A DNA stretch of 64,000 nucleotides from Rapidithrix thailandica (GTDB taxonomy: Bacteria; Bacteroidota; Bacteroidia; Cytophagales; Flammeovirgaceae): positions 372,001-436,000 of the forward strand of contig NZ_JBDKWZ010000001.1 of assembly GCF_039710355.1 (NCBI RefSeq). The letters run 5' to 3'. The position numbers were made by a program, and so were the translations under genes. The notes under the pieces were generated by a model. It had not been told where the DNA came from and searched no databases. It saw only the letters and a list, made by a program, of their open reading frames with translations. Of the stretch, positions 7,235 through 15,502 are shown in pieces (positions within the stretch are counted from its first letter, which is position 1; every line of letters starts with the position of its first letter).

Positions 7235-9340
7235 ATGAAATGGGCTCCGTATGTTTTTGTCAGGTATGTAGGGTATTTGATCATCGGCATTCTCAGTTAT
7301 ATTCATATCCATTCCAAGTTTGCTTATGCATTGGAATTACTTCTGGCATTCGTTCTCATGTATACCTTCTGCAGGATTGTTTTTCCCAGGAGATGGCAAC
7401 GCAAACAGGCTTGGGTATTTGGCTTACTTGCCGCCATGGCTTTAGTTGCAGGAGGGTACTCACTTACTCATTGGCATACGGCTTGCCATTCGCCCGGACA
7501 TTTTGCTCATAAGCTTCAGACGATTACTCATTATCAAGCGGTGCTTGACAGTGAAGTGGAAGAAAAAAACAAAAGCTGGAAATGTGTGCTAAAAGTAAAA
7601 GCAGTAAAAACCGGAGGCCAATGGCAGAAAGCAAAAGGATCAGTATTGGCCTATATTGCCAAACAAGACTCAAGCAACTCGTGGCAATACGGGGATGTAT
7701 TACTTGTACAAGGTACCCCTGTGGAAGTTTCTCCTCCTCTCAATCCCCACCAATTCGATTATAAAAAATACTTGGCATACCACTCCATTTATCATCAGCA
7801 TTTTTTAAAACCCCATGAAACAGTGGTATTGTTGGGAAATACACCTCATCACCGGCTTTTGGCTCATTCTTACAGGCTTAGGACGTACTTTCAGAAAAAA
7901 TTTGCCCAACAGTTTTCTTCCGAAAGTGCAGCAGGGGTTGCCACGGCATTGGTCTTTGGAATAAAAGAAGGTTTGGATCAGGATACTCAGCAGGCATATG
8001 CCAGTGCCGGAGCCATGCATGTATTGGCGGTTTCCGGATTGCATGTGGGAATTATCTTTTTTGTAGTAAACTTTTTATTCGGGAAATGTAAATCTACGCC
8101 CTGGGGGGCGGTTTTGTTTGCCTTTATCTCTTTGAGCTTGTTGTGGGGGTATGCCTTTATCACCGGTTTGTCTGCGTCCGTATTGAGGGCGGTCACCATG
8201 TTTACCTTTGTCATTGTGGGGCAAAGCCTTCATAGGCGCAGTAATATTTATAACACCTTGGCAGTATCGGCTTTTGTTTTGCTCTGTTTCCAGCCTTATC
8301 TGATTGTTCAAGTAGGCTTTCAGCTTTCGTATATAGCCGTAGTCGGTATAGTATATCTTCAGCCAAAGCTTGTCGGTTTATGGAAAACCGAGCGTCCGGT
8401 GTGGCGATGGATCTGGGAAATCAGTACGGTGTCTATTGCGGCTCAGATTGCCACAGCTCCTTTGAGTTTATTGTATTTCCACCAGTTTCCCACCTATTTT
8501 CTTTTTTCCAATTTAGTGGTGATCCCTGCAGCCATGTTGATTGTATGTTTGGGCTTATTGGCCGTCAGTGTCTCTTTCTTACCTTGGTTGTTTTCAGGAA
8601 GTATTTGGGTATTGGAAGCCGTGATTGCTCTACTCAATTTTTTTGTGAAAATAATTCAACAGTTGCCAGGTTCAACCATCAGTGAAATTCATATCAGTGT
8701 AGAAGAAACCTGGGTGGTATATGCCAGTATCCTGAGCCTTGTGTTGTTATTCGCTCTGCGCAAATTTAGCTATGTGGTTTGGGGAGCATTGTTGATAACA
8801 TGTTTGGGGAGTTTTCAAATGTTGGAATGGCATGATCAGTTTTCCCAAAAAGTCTTTACCGTGTATCATACTCCCCGGCAAACTACCCTTTGTTTCATGG
8901 CCGGTACGGAGGCTTGGTTAATTGGTGAAGCGGATCTGTTGAAAGATCCGGAGCAATGCAGGTATTTATTTTATCAAGATTGGTATGCCAAAGGAATTCA
9001 AAAGAAGCATTATATCTGTTGGAACCAATTGGAAGAGGCCGCATTTCCTTTAGCTGTTCAAACACATGCCCAACAACTCATTAGTTGGGAAGGCAAAACT
9101 TTTCTTATCTTGCGCAAACCACTGCAACAACCCATGCAAGAAAAGGTCGATTTTCTGGTCGTCAGCCGGAAGGCTGTCAGAGATTTGACCTGGGTAAACT
9201 GTGATACTTTGATATTGGATACTTCCATTTCTCATACCCGGAGAAAATTCCTTTTGGATCAGGCTCAGGAATTGAATATTTTTGTCTACGATATCAATAC
9301 ACAAGGAGCTTTTGTAAAGCATTTCTTACCCGAGAAATAA
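7235..9340 (+). CDS. comEC: ComEC/Rec2-family DNA-uptake channel, no metallo-beta-lactamase domain
   Basis: A 701-residue polytopic membrane protein. Two hydrophobic helices near the N terminus are followed by a soluble OB-like region (DUF4131, about 95-190). The competence core begins around 235 with GVATALVFGIKEGLD and HVLAVSGLHVGI, the diagnostic ComEC signature, and continues with about eight helices to residue 530. In natural transformation ComEC carries single-stranded DNA across the inner membrane. The last 170 residues do not contain the HxHxDH motif of the metallo-beta-lactamase nuclease found in Firmicutes ComEC. No other competence gene is adjacent. The assignment is firm; an actual role in DNA uptake is inferred. 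Confidence 0.9.
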   Translation: MKWAPYVFVRYVGYLIIGILSYIHIHSKFAYALELLLAFVLMYTFCRIVFPRRWQRKQAWVFGLLAAMALVAGGYSLTHWHTACHSPGHFAHKLQTITHYQAVLDSEVEEKNKSWKCVLKVKAVKTGGQWQKAKGSVLAYIAKQDSSNSWQYGDVLLVQGTPVEVSPPLNPHQFDYKKYLAYHSIYHQHFLKPHETVVLLGNTPHHRLLAHSYRLRTYFQKKFAQQFSSESAAGVATALVFGIKEGLDQDTQQAYASAGAMHVLAVSGLHVGIIFFVVNFLFGKCKSTPWGAVLFAFISLSLLWGYAFITGLSASVLRAVTMFTFVIVGQSLHRRSNIYNTLAVSAFVLLCFQPYLIVQVGFQLSYIAVVGIVYLQPKLVGLWKTERPVWRWIWEISTVSIAAQIATAPLSLLYFHQFPTYFLFSNLVVIPAAMLIVCLGLLAVSVSFLPWLFSGSIWVLEAVIALLNFFVKIIQQLPGSTISEIHISVEETWVVYASILSLVLLFALRKFSYVVWGALLITCLGSFQMLEWHDQFSQKVFTVYHTPRQTTLCFMAGTEAWLIGEADLLKDPEQCRYLFYQDWYAKGIQKKHYICWNQLEEAAFPLAVQTHAQQLISWEGKTFLILRKPLQQPMQEKVDFLVVSRKAVRDLTWVNCDTLILDTSISHTRRKFLLDQAQELNIFVYDINTQGAFVKHFLPEK

Positions 9341-9460
9341 ATTAAGCAATTCATAATATTGAAAAACGGATCAATTGCCCGTGCAAGAGAAAAGCCCCCC
9401 TTGCGATACTGGTAAAATACAAAAGTGTGCGTCAGGCATTAAAGTAAATTACCAAATGTA

Positions 9461-9487
9461 GCAGGGATTCTACCCTGTATTTTTTTA
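9461..9487 (+). terminator. Probable terminator downstream of comEC
   Basis: A short hairpin, CAGGG (9462-9466) and CCCTG (9473-9477), is followed by a T-rich run from 9480. It lies 120 bp after the comEC stop. Confidence 0.5.
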
Positions 9488-9560
9488 TTTTGAACCTTGT
9501 CAGGTGCTGAAGTGTGTTGTTAAATAGAAGAATGGGCTTGTGATAGAGCATGTATGGCAG

Positions 9561-9722
9561 TGAAGTGGTTTACACGTATAGTTTTTGACCGAAGATGGCA
9601 TCAAAATCGACTCATCAAGGCACTTTTTGAAGAGAATAGGCAAAGCTATTGTTGAAAAAGTAACACAGAGGAGGCGTTTTTGAAACATTTTTTAGGAAAA
9701 AGAAAAAGTTTAATCCGCTTCA
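9561..9722 (+). repeat. Dispersed intergenic repeat, copy 1 (162 bp, MITE-like)
   Basis: The left end is TGAAGTGGTTTACAC and the right end, read on the other strand, is TGAAGCGGATTAAAC. The termini are therefore imperfect inverted repeats of about 15 bp. The interior is shared with copies at 24152-24314 and 40472-40644; copies 1 and 2 differ at about 14 positions by eye. No transposase or clear target-site duplication is visible. Confidence 0.85.
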
Positions 9723-9911
9723 GCGAGTAAATCAAGTCTTTATTAGAAATTGAGCGCTTATTATCAGTGATTTACTACTTTGTCTGCCAAGTGAAATTGT
9801 GTATCTGGATAAAAGAATGAATTCCTTTATTTTAGGACGATTCGATGAGGAACTCAGCCTGTTGCTGTGTATAATTGTAAGGCAAATTCCCATTGAGCAA
9901 AAAATATTTTT

Positions 9912-9919
9912 TACATTTG
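9912..9919 (+). promoter_or_regulatory. Candidate -7 element for glmM
   Basis: TACATTTG fits TAnnTTTG and lies 32 bp before the TTG start codon. The nearest TTG upstream (9893-9895) is only 16 bp away, so the -33 element is uncertain. Confidence 0.4.
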
Positions 9920-9951
9920 TTTTAAATGTTTCAATCTAAACTTATAGCGAG

Positions 9952-11346
9952 TTGACACTAATCAAATCAATTTCAGGAATCAGGGGTACTATTGGAGGTA
10001 AATCAGGCGATACATTGTCCCCATATGATGTAGTAAAATTTGCTGCGGCTTATGGAACCTGGCTCAAACAGCAATCCGATAACAAAAAAGTGATTATAGG
10101 AAGAGATGCCCGGCAATCAGGAGAAGTGATTTCTCAGATTGTTATTTCCACATTGCGCTCGCTAGGATTGAATGTGGTAAACCTGGGCTTGTCTACTACA
10201 CCTACAGTAGAGTTGGCGGTGATGCACGAAGGTGCCGCCGGAGGAATTATCCTGACTGCCAGCCATAATCCCGGAAATTGGAATGCCTTGAAATTACTGA
10301 ATAGCAAGGGGGAATTTGTTTCGGCAGAAGCCAGTAAAGAGATTCTAACCTTGTCAGAATCCAATGATATTGAATTTGTCGCTTCTCAAAACATCGGGAA
10401 GCTTACCCATATGGATTATATCGATAAACATATCGAAATGATCCTGGCCATGCCGATTGTCAATGTGGAGGCTATTCGCCAAAAGAACTTCCGGGTCATT
10501 GTAGATGCGGTGAATTCTACCGGTGGAATTGCTGTGCCCCGCTTGCTCAAAGCTTTGGGAGTTGCGGAAGTAGAAGAGCTTTATTGTGATCCCAATGGAG
10601 CGTTTCCACACAATCCCGAGCCGCTTCCGGAAAATCTGACGGCGATCAGCTCTAAGATTGAGTCTGGCAATTACCACTTGGGAATTGTGGTGGACCCGGA
10701 CGTAGACCGTTTGGCTTTGATATGTGAAGACGGAACACCTTTTGGCGAAGAATATACATTGGTATCAGTGGCTGATTATGTATTGAGAAAAGAAAAAGGA
10801 AATACCGTATCCAACCTTTCTTCCACCCGGGCATTGCGCGATATTACCGAAAAAGCCGGAGCCGAATATTTCGCTTCGGCCGTAGGAGAAGTGAATGTGG
10901 TAGAAGTAATGAAGGCGCAAAATGCGGTAATCGGAGGCGAAGGGAATGGGGGGGTGATTTATCCCGCATTGCACTACGGAAGAGATGCCTTGATAGGAAT
11001 TGCGCTATTCTTATCCAACCTGGCGGAGTTTGAAGGTAGTACCAGCCGCTTGCGTCTGACCTATCCGAATTATACCATCTCCAAGAATAAAATCGAACTT
11101 ACTCCGGACATCGATGTGGATGGAATCCTTGCAAAGATTCAGGAAAAGTATAAAGACCAACCCATTAACACGGTAGATGGCGTGAAAATCGAATTTGAAA
11201 AAGAGTGGGTACATTTAAGAAAATCCAATACCGAGCCCATCATCCGGATTTATTCGGAAGCAGATTCTCCGGCGACTTCTGAGTATTTAGCCAACAAGAT
11301 TATTAGCGATATCAAGGAAATTATCGCTTTTAAAGCAGAAGAATAG
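9952..11346 (+). CDS. glmM: Phosphoglucosamine mutase / phosphohexomutase
   Basis: A 464-residue alpha-D-phosphohexomutase with all four active-site loops. They are the phosphoserine loop TASHNP (Ser104), the metal loop DPDVDR (Asp248, Asp250, Asp252), the sugar-binding GGEGNGG (328-334) and a phosphate-binding SNTEPIIR near the C terminus. GlmM makes glucosamine-1-phosphate for peptidoglycan and lipopolysaccharide. I chose the TTG at 9952 because the MTLIKSISGIRGT N terminus matches the family and no upstream ATG is in frame nearby. A role as phosphomannomutase/phosphoglucomutase (ManB) cannot be ruled out. A cysteine desulfurase gene follows after 101 bp. Confidence 0.85.
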   Translation: MTLIKSISGIRGTIGGKSGDTLSPYDVVKFAAAYGTWLKQQSDNKKVIIGRDARQSGEVISQIVISTLRSLGLNVVNLGLSTTPTVELAVMHEGAAGGIILTASHNPGNWNALKLLNSKGEFVSAEASKEILTLSESNDIEFVASQNIGKLTHMDYIDKHIEMILAMPIVNVEAIRQKNFRVIVDAVNSTGGIAVPRLLKALGVAEVEELYCDPNGAFPHNPEPLPENLTAISSKIESGNYHLGIVVDPDVDRLALICEDGTPFGEEYTLVSVADYVLRKEKGNTVSNLSSTRALRDITEKAGAEYFASAVGEVNVVEVMKAQNAVIGGEGNGGVIYPALHYGRDALIGIALFLSNLAEFEGSTSRLRLTYPNYTISKNKIELTPDIDVDGILAKIQEKYKDQPINTVDGVKIEFEKEWVHLRKSNTEPIIRIYSEADSPATSEYLANKIISDIKEIIAFKAEE

Positions 11347-11387
11347 CTGAAATAACCATTAGCACATAACATCAATTATTTATAGAG

Positions 11388-11421
11388 ATGAACCATTTGC
11401 ATGCACATGTGAATGGTTCAT
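11388..11421 (+). terminator. Hairpin between glmM and the cysteine desulfurase gene
   Basis: Perfect 10-bp arms (11388-11397 and 11412-11421) enclose a 14-base loop. The following sequence is only moderately T-rich, so it may be an inefficient terminator or an RNA-processing site. Confidence 0.5.
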
Positions 11422-11447
11422 TCTTATTAACTCTTACTAAATAACAT

Positions 11448-12584
11448 ATGCGGGTTTATTTTGATAATGCGGCTACTACGCCCATGGATAAAGAGGTAAT
11501 CGAGACCATTACTTCCTTTATGCAAGAACATTTCGGAAACCCTTCCTCAACACATGGATTTGGCCGGGATGCCAAAGTGCCGTTGGAAAGGGCTCGAAAA
11601 CAGATTGCCCAGTACTTTCAGGTGTCTCCGTTTGAAATTTATTTCACCTCTGGAGGAACCGAAGCTGACAATATTGCCATTCACGGGGCAGTGAAAAACC
11701 TGGGGGTGAAAACTATCATTACAAGCCCCCTGGAGCATCACGCGGTATTACATACGGTAGAGCAAATGCAAAAACAGTATGATGTACAATTGAAATACGT
11801 GGACAACGATGCACAGGGAAATCTGGATTATGCACAATTGGAAAAATATCTGACAGAAAGTAAGGACGTATTAGTCTGTTTGATGCATGGCAATAATGAA
11901 ATTGGCAACCTGAATGATATAGAAAAGATCGGGCAATTGTGCGAACAATACGGGGCGTATTTTCATACCGATGCGGTGCAAACCGTAGGGCATTTTCCCC
12001 TGAACTTGCAGAAAGTCAAAGCTCATTTTATGGCGGGTGCCGCTCACAAGTTTCACGGGCCTAAAGGAGCCGGCTTTTTATTTGTCCGGAAAGATGTAAA
12101 AATCGAAGCCTTAATTCACGGAGGCGGACAAGAACGGAGCATGCGCAGCGGAACGGAAAACGTACCGGGCATCATCGGGATGGCAAAGGCATTGGAGATC
12201 GCCCATACCCATATGGACGCTGACCAGGCTCATATTCAGGCCTTAAAACAACATATGGTCAAACACTTGACCGAAGTCCTGCCGGAGGTGGCCTTTAACG
12301 GGTTGTCGGCTTCTGCCGAGGACAGTTTGTATACGGTACTGAATGTTCGTTTGCCCAAAACAGCTGCTGCGGATATGTTGCTATTTAACCTTGATCTGGA
12401 AGGAGTAGCGGCATCCGGAGGAAGTGCTTGTTCGAGTGGAGCCAGTGTCGGTTCGCATGTCATCCAGCACTTGGGAGTACCAGAAGGCTCTACTTCCGTA
12501 CGCTTTTCATTCAGCAAGTTCAACACGCTTGAGGAAGTGGATTATGCGGTGGAGGTTCTGAAAAAAATACTTGGTTCAACCTAG
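11448..12584 (+). CDS. Cysteine desulfurase (IscS/NifS family, PLP enzyme)
   Basis: A 378-residue class V aminotransferase-fold enzyme that moves sulfur from cysteine to an active-site Cys persulfide for Fe-S cluster and tRNA thiolation pathways. The N terminus YFDNAATTP is diagnostic. The PLP loop is HTDAVQ, the Schiff-base lysine is Lys201 in AAHKFHGPKG, and the mobile sulfur-carrying loop is SACSSG with Cys328. The short SACSSGAS loop resembles the NifS/IscS class rather than SufS. No iscU or iscA lies next to it, so the target pathway is undetermined. ATG start at 11448. Confidence 0.9.
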   Translation: MRVYFDNAATTPMDKEVIETITSFMQEHFGNPSSTHGFGRDAKVPLERARKQIAQYFQVSPFEIYFTSGGTEADNIAIHGAVKNLGVKTIITSPLEHHAVLHTVEQMQKQYDVQLKYVDNDAQGNLDYAQLEKYLTESKDVLVCLMHGNNEIGNLNDIEKIGQLCEQYGAYFHTDAVQTVGHFPLNLQKVKAHFMAGAAHKFHGPKGAGFLFVRKDVKIEALIHGGGQERSMRSGTENVPGIIGMAKALEIAHTHMDADQAHIQALKQHMVKHLTEVLPEVAFNGLSASAEDSLYTVLNVRLPKTAAADMLLFNLDLEGVAASGGSACSSGASVGSHVIQHLGVPEGSTSVRFSFSKFNTLEEVDYAVEVLKKILGST

Positions 12585-12651
12585 TAAGAGGAACCTGCCA
12601 AAGGAGAGCAAGTGCATCTCAGCGTTTTTTTTTAAATATTTAAAGTATAAG

Positions 12652-12681
12652 TTGCGTATCAATATTTTATCGCTATCTTTG
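12652..12681 (+). promoter_or_regulatory. Promoter of the ribosomal protein operon
   Basis: TTG at 12652-12654, a 19-bp spacer and TATCTTTG at 12674-12681 match the Bacteroidota housekeeping consensus closely. It is about 170 bp upstream of rplP and drives the cluster from that gene onward. Confidence 0.8.
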
Positions 12682-12689
12682 CAGTCCAA

Positions 12690-12854
12690 TTCCTAGGAAA
12701 CTAGACTTGTTTGTTAGTACACAAGTCCAAGTCCTGACAGAAACCAAGTAATTATTTTTCTAGTTTAGTGGGAATTTAAAATTGCCAAGTATTAATCTTT
12801 GGTGTCAAAGAGCTTGTGTAAAGATAGCTGAGTAATATTTTATTGTAAGGAAAT
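12690..12854 (+). promoter_or_regulatory. Long 5' leader of the rplP-led ribosomal operon
   Basis: About 165 bases of untranslated leader can form small hairpins. One has 7-bp arms at 12704-12710 and 12721-12727; another is CTTTG-GTGT-CAAAG at 12797-12810. Such a leader could hold an autoregulatory ribosomal-protein site, but I recognise no known motif. Confidence 0.4.
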
Positions 12855-13274
12855 ATGTTACAGCCAAAAAGAACAAAATTCAGAAAGAGGCAAAAAGGTA
12901 GAGTGAAAGGTATTGCTCAAAGAGGGCATACTGTAGCTTTTGGAAGCTTCGGGATTAAAGCCTTAGAACCGGGCTGGATTACTTCTCGTCAAATTGAAGC
13001 GGCTCGTATAGCACTGAATAGGTACATGAAGAGGGAGGGGCAAGTTTGGATCCGTATTTTTCCAGATAAGCCTGTAACCAAAAAACCTGCTGAAGTGCGG
13101 ATGGGTAAAGGAAAGGGTTCGCCTGAGTATTGGGTGGCCACTGTAAGACCTGGTACGATCTTGTTTGAGTCTGACGGGGTCAGCAAGGAGATTGCTATGG
13201 AATCTATGCGTCTGGCGGCTCAAAAGCTTCCTATTAAAACGAAATTTGTTGTAAGAAGAGATTATATAGGATAA
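12855..13274 (+). CDS. rplP: 50S ribosomal protein L16
   Basis: 139 residues, the normal L16 length. It has the KRTKFRKRQKGR N terminus, the ALEPGWITSRQIEAARIA block and the central RMGKGKGSPEYWVA loop, which reaches toward the tRNA-binding sites of the 50S subunit. It is the first gene of the unit here, whereas in most bacteria L16 follows rpsC inside the S10 operon. rpmC follows after 5 bp. Confidence 0.98.
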   Translation: MLQPKRTKFRKRQKGRVKGIAQRGHTVAFGSFGIKALEPGWITSRQIEAARIALNRYMKREGQVWIRIFPDKPVTKKPAEVRMGKGKGSPEYWVATVRPGTILFESDGVSKEIAMESMRLAAQKLPIKTKFVVRRDYIG

Positions 13275-13279
13275 GCATC

Positions 13280-13600
13280 ATGAAAAATTCTGAAATAAGA
13301 GCATTGTCTGTTGAAGAATTGAAAGAGCGAATCGCGACTTCAACCAAGAGCTTGGAGGATTTAAGGTTTGCGAATGCTATCTCGCCTATTGAGAACCCGA
13401 TGCAAATCCGGGACGCGCGGAAGTTTGTAGCTCAGTTGAAGACCGAGTTGCATACCAGAACCATCGCTCAAGTGCAAGAGGCAGTTAGCAAGGGAGAGTT
13501 AACGCGGGAGAATGCCGCTGAATATTTGCAGCAAGCCAAATTACCTTCCTCAGCGAAGTTATCATTATTGAAAAAACTTATTTCCCAAGCCGGTAAATAA
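13280..13600 (+). CDS. rpmC: 50S ribosomal protein L29 with a C-terminal extension
   Basis: Residues 1-60 match L29 (a two-helix protein near the peptide exit tunnel): ALSVEELKERI and a DARKFVAQLKTELHTR helix. The protein continues to 106 residues, whereas L29 is usually 60-70. The extra 46 residues (GELTRENAAEYLQQ onward) look like two short helices and end in a lysine-rich tail. The extension is in frame with no sign of a sequencing break, and rpsQ begins 17 bp later. The tail is discussed under findings. Confidence 0.92.
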   Translation: MKNSEIRALSVEELKERIATSTKSLEDLRFANAISPIENPMQIRDARKFVAQLKTELHTRTIAQVQEAVSKGELTRENAAEYLQQAKLPSSAKLSLLKKLISQAGK

Positions 13601-13617
13601 AATATATCCCAATCATC

Positions 13618-13872
13618 ATGGAAAGAAATTTTAGGAAAGAAAGAGTCGGAATCGTGGTGAGCAACAAGATGCAGTCTTCGATTGTCGTCTTGGTGGAGCG
13701 GAAAGTGAAGCACCCGATCTACGGTAAGTTCATGAAGAAGACAACGAAGTTCATGGCGCATGATGCGGAGAATGCTTGCAATGTTGGGGATCAGGTGAGA
13801 ATCATGGAGACTCGTCCACTCAGTAAGAACAAGCGTTGGAGATTAGTGGAGATCTTAGAAAGGGCGAAGTAA
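13618..13872 (+). CDS. rpsQ: 30S ribosomal protein S17
   Basis: 84 residues with the OB-fold S17 pattern: RKERVGIVVSNKM, then VERKVKHPIYGKF and a closing RPLSKNKRWRLVEI. It is a primary 16S rRNA binder in the body of the small subunit. Length is typical. It lies 17 bp after rpmC and 45 bp before rplN. Confidence 0.97.
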   Translation: MERNFRKERVGIVVSNKMQSSIVVLVERKVKHPIYGKFMKKTTKFMAHDAENACNVGDQVRIMETRPLSKNKRWRLVEILERAK

Positions 13873-13917
13873 TTATTATTGTAAAAAATATTCAGTCATC
13901 TTATTAATTGAATCGGG

Positions 13918-14286
13918 ATGATACAGCAAGAATCCAGACTAAACGTAGCAGATAACAGTGGGGCCAAAGAGGTGTTGTGTATTCGCGTCTTGGGAGGTAC
14001 TAAGAAGCGTTATGCCTCAGTAGGGGATAAGATTGTAGTCACTGTGAAATCTGCACTTTCTTCTAGCAATATGAAGAAAGGGACTGTTTCGAAAGCCGTC
14101 ATCGTAAGGACGAAAAAAGAAATACGCAGAAAAGACGGTTCCTATATTCGCTTTGAGGATAATGCCGCCGTATTGTTGAACAACAATGACGAGCCTAGAG
14201 GAACCCGTATTTTCGGCCCGGTGGCCAGAGAGTTGCGTGAAAAGCAATTCATGAAAATTGTATCTTTAGCTCCAGAGGTATTATAA
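13918..14286 (+). CDS. rplN: 50S ribosomal protein L14
   Basis: 122 residues, the standard L14 length, beginning MIQQESRLNVADNSGAKE, which is nearly universal. The basic KKEIRRKDGSYIRF loop and C-terminal GPVARELRE complete the signature. L14 sits at the subunit interface of the 50S particle. rplX follows after only 3 bp, indicating translational coupling. Confidence 0.98.
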   Translation: MIQQESRLNVADNSGAKEVLCIRVLGGTKKRYASVGDKIVVTVKSALSSSNMKKGTVSKAVIVRTKKEIRRKDGSYIRFEDNAAVLLNNNDEPRGTRIFGPVARELREKQFMKIVSLAPEVL

Positions 14287-14289
14287 ATT

Positions 14290-14625
14290 ATGAAAAATAC
14301 GAAGAAGTTTAAATTCAACATCAAGAAGGGAGATAAAGTCGAGGTGATTGCCGGAAACCATAAAGGTAAGACTGGAGAGGTGCTGGAGGTGTTGCGTGAA
14401 AAGCAACGGGTGATCGTAGAGGGAGTCAACCTGGTGACCAAGCATATCAAGCCTTCTCAGCAGAACCCAGAGGGTGGTGTGAAGAAAACTGAGGCCGGAA
14501 TTCATCTGAGCAATGTGATGCTGATCGACCCTAAGACAGGGGAAAAAACCCGGGTAGGTCGCAAGCAGGATGAGAATGGTAAATTGAAAAGATTTTCTAA
14601 GAAAACTCAAGAATTTATTGACTAA
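14290..14625 (+). CDS. rplX: 50S ribosomal protein L24
   Basis: 111 residues with a KOW motif at the N terminus (KKGDKVEVIAGNHKGKTG). L24 is an early 50S assembly protein near the tunnel exit. The last base of its TAA stop is the first base of the rplE ATG, so the two genes are coupled. Confidence 0.97.
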   Translation: MKNTKKFKFNIKKGDKVEVIAGNHKGKTGEVLEVLREKQRVIVEGVNLVTKHIKPSQQNPEGGVKKTEAGIHLSNVMLIDPKTGEKTRVGRKQDENGKLKRFSKKTQEFID

Positions 14626-15176
14626 TGGCTCAAGCTAGATTAAAAGAGAAGTATCTCAGCGAAATCGTGCCAATGCTTAGGGAAAAGTTTGCCTACAAGT
14701 CAGTGATGCAGGTTCCTAAACTTTCCAAAGTATGTATCAATAAGGGCATTGGCGATGCTGTGGCTGACAAAAAGTTGATCGATACAGGCATTGAGGAGTT
14801 AACATTGATTGCAGGACAGAAAGCGGTGCCTACAATTGCCAGAAAGTCCATTTCAAACTTCAAATTGAGAGATGGGATGCCGATCGGTACCCGGGTGACC
14901 TTGCGTGGGGAGAAAATGTATGAGTTTTTGGACCGGTTAATTGCCATTGCCTTGCCGCGGGTACGGGACTTCCAAGGAATCAACGAGAAAGGATTTGACG
15001 GAAGAGGAAACTATACCTTAGGCGTAAAAGAGCAGATTATCTTCCCTGAAATTTCCATCGACAAAGTGAAGCGGATTTCGGGAATGGATATCACTTTCGT
15101 AACTACGGCTGAAACAGACGAAGAAAGTTACGAGCTCTTGAAAGCATTTGGAATGCCTTTCAAAAATCAAAAATAA
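14625..15176 (+). CDS. rplE: 50S ribosomal protein L5
   Basis: 183 residues, typical for bacterial L5, which binds 5S rRNA. Recognisable blocks include PKLSKVCINKGIGD, the GMPIGTRVTLRG stretch and FPEISIDKV near the end. The start codon overlaps the rplX stop by one base and rpsN follows after 6 bp. Confidence 0.98.
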   Translation: MAQARLKEKYLSEIVPMLREKFAYKSVMQVPKLSKVCINKGIGDAVADKKLIDTGIEELTLIAGQKAVPTIARKSISNFKLRDGMPIGTRVTLRGEKMYEFLDRLIAIALPRVRDFQGINEKGFDGRGNYTLGVKEQIIFPEISIDKVKRISGMDITFVTTAETDEESYELLKAFGMPFKNQK

Positions 15177-15182
15177 TTCGAT

Positions 15183-15452
15183 ATGGCTAAAGAATCAGTA
15201 AAAGCAAGAGAAAGAAAAAGAAAAAAGTTGGTGGCCAAATATGCTAAGAAGCGGGAGGAATTGAAAGCCAATGGCGACTGGGTTGGATTGGACAAGTTGC
15301 CGCGCAACTCTTCGAAAGTGCGTATGCACAACCGTTGCAAGCTGACGGGTCGTCCAAAAGGATATATGAGAAAATTTGGTATCTCTCGGGTTACGTTCAG
15401 AGAACTAGCCGCCCAAGGGAAGATACCAGGTGTTACAAAAGCAAGCTGGTAA
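15183..15452 (+). CDS. rpsN: 30S ribosomal protein S14, zinc-free type
   Basis: 89 residues, the longer zinc-independent form. Only one Cys is present, in HNRCKLTGRPKG, so the CxxC...CxxC zinc ribbon is absent. The C-terminal block FGISRVTFRELA is conserved. S14 is in the head of the 30S subunit. Confidence 0.97.
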   Translation: MAKESVKARERKRKKLVAKYAKKREELKANGDWVGLDKLPRNSSKVRMHNRCKLTGRPKGYMRKFGISRVTFRELAAQGKIPGVTKASW

Positions 15453-15502
15453 TTTAGAATTGATAACTTGAGTCTTCAGCGAAGGATAAAATATAAAAAG
15501 TA

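Larger units (their letters stand above)
9341..9951. other. Intergenic region between comEC and glmM
   Basis: It holds a probable terminator (9461-9487), repeat copy 1 (9561-9722) and a candidate -7 element just before glmM. A 33-codon open frame (9554-9655) runs through the first half of the repeat but is broken in the other copies. The rest is AT-rich with no gene seen. Confidence 0.6.

Noticed and set aside
9554..9655. 33-codon open frame in repeat copy 1
   Set aside because: Copies 2 and 3 lack the ATG, copy 3 is frameshifted, and differences between copies are not concentrated at third positions. It is more likely non-coding.
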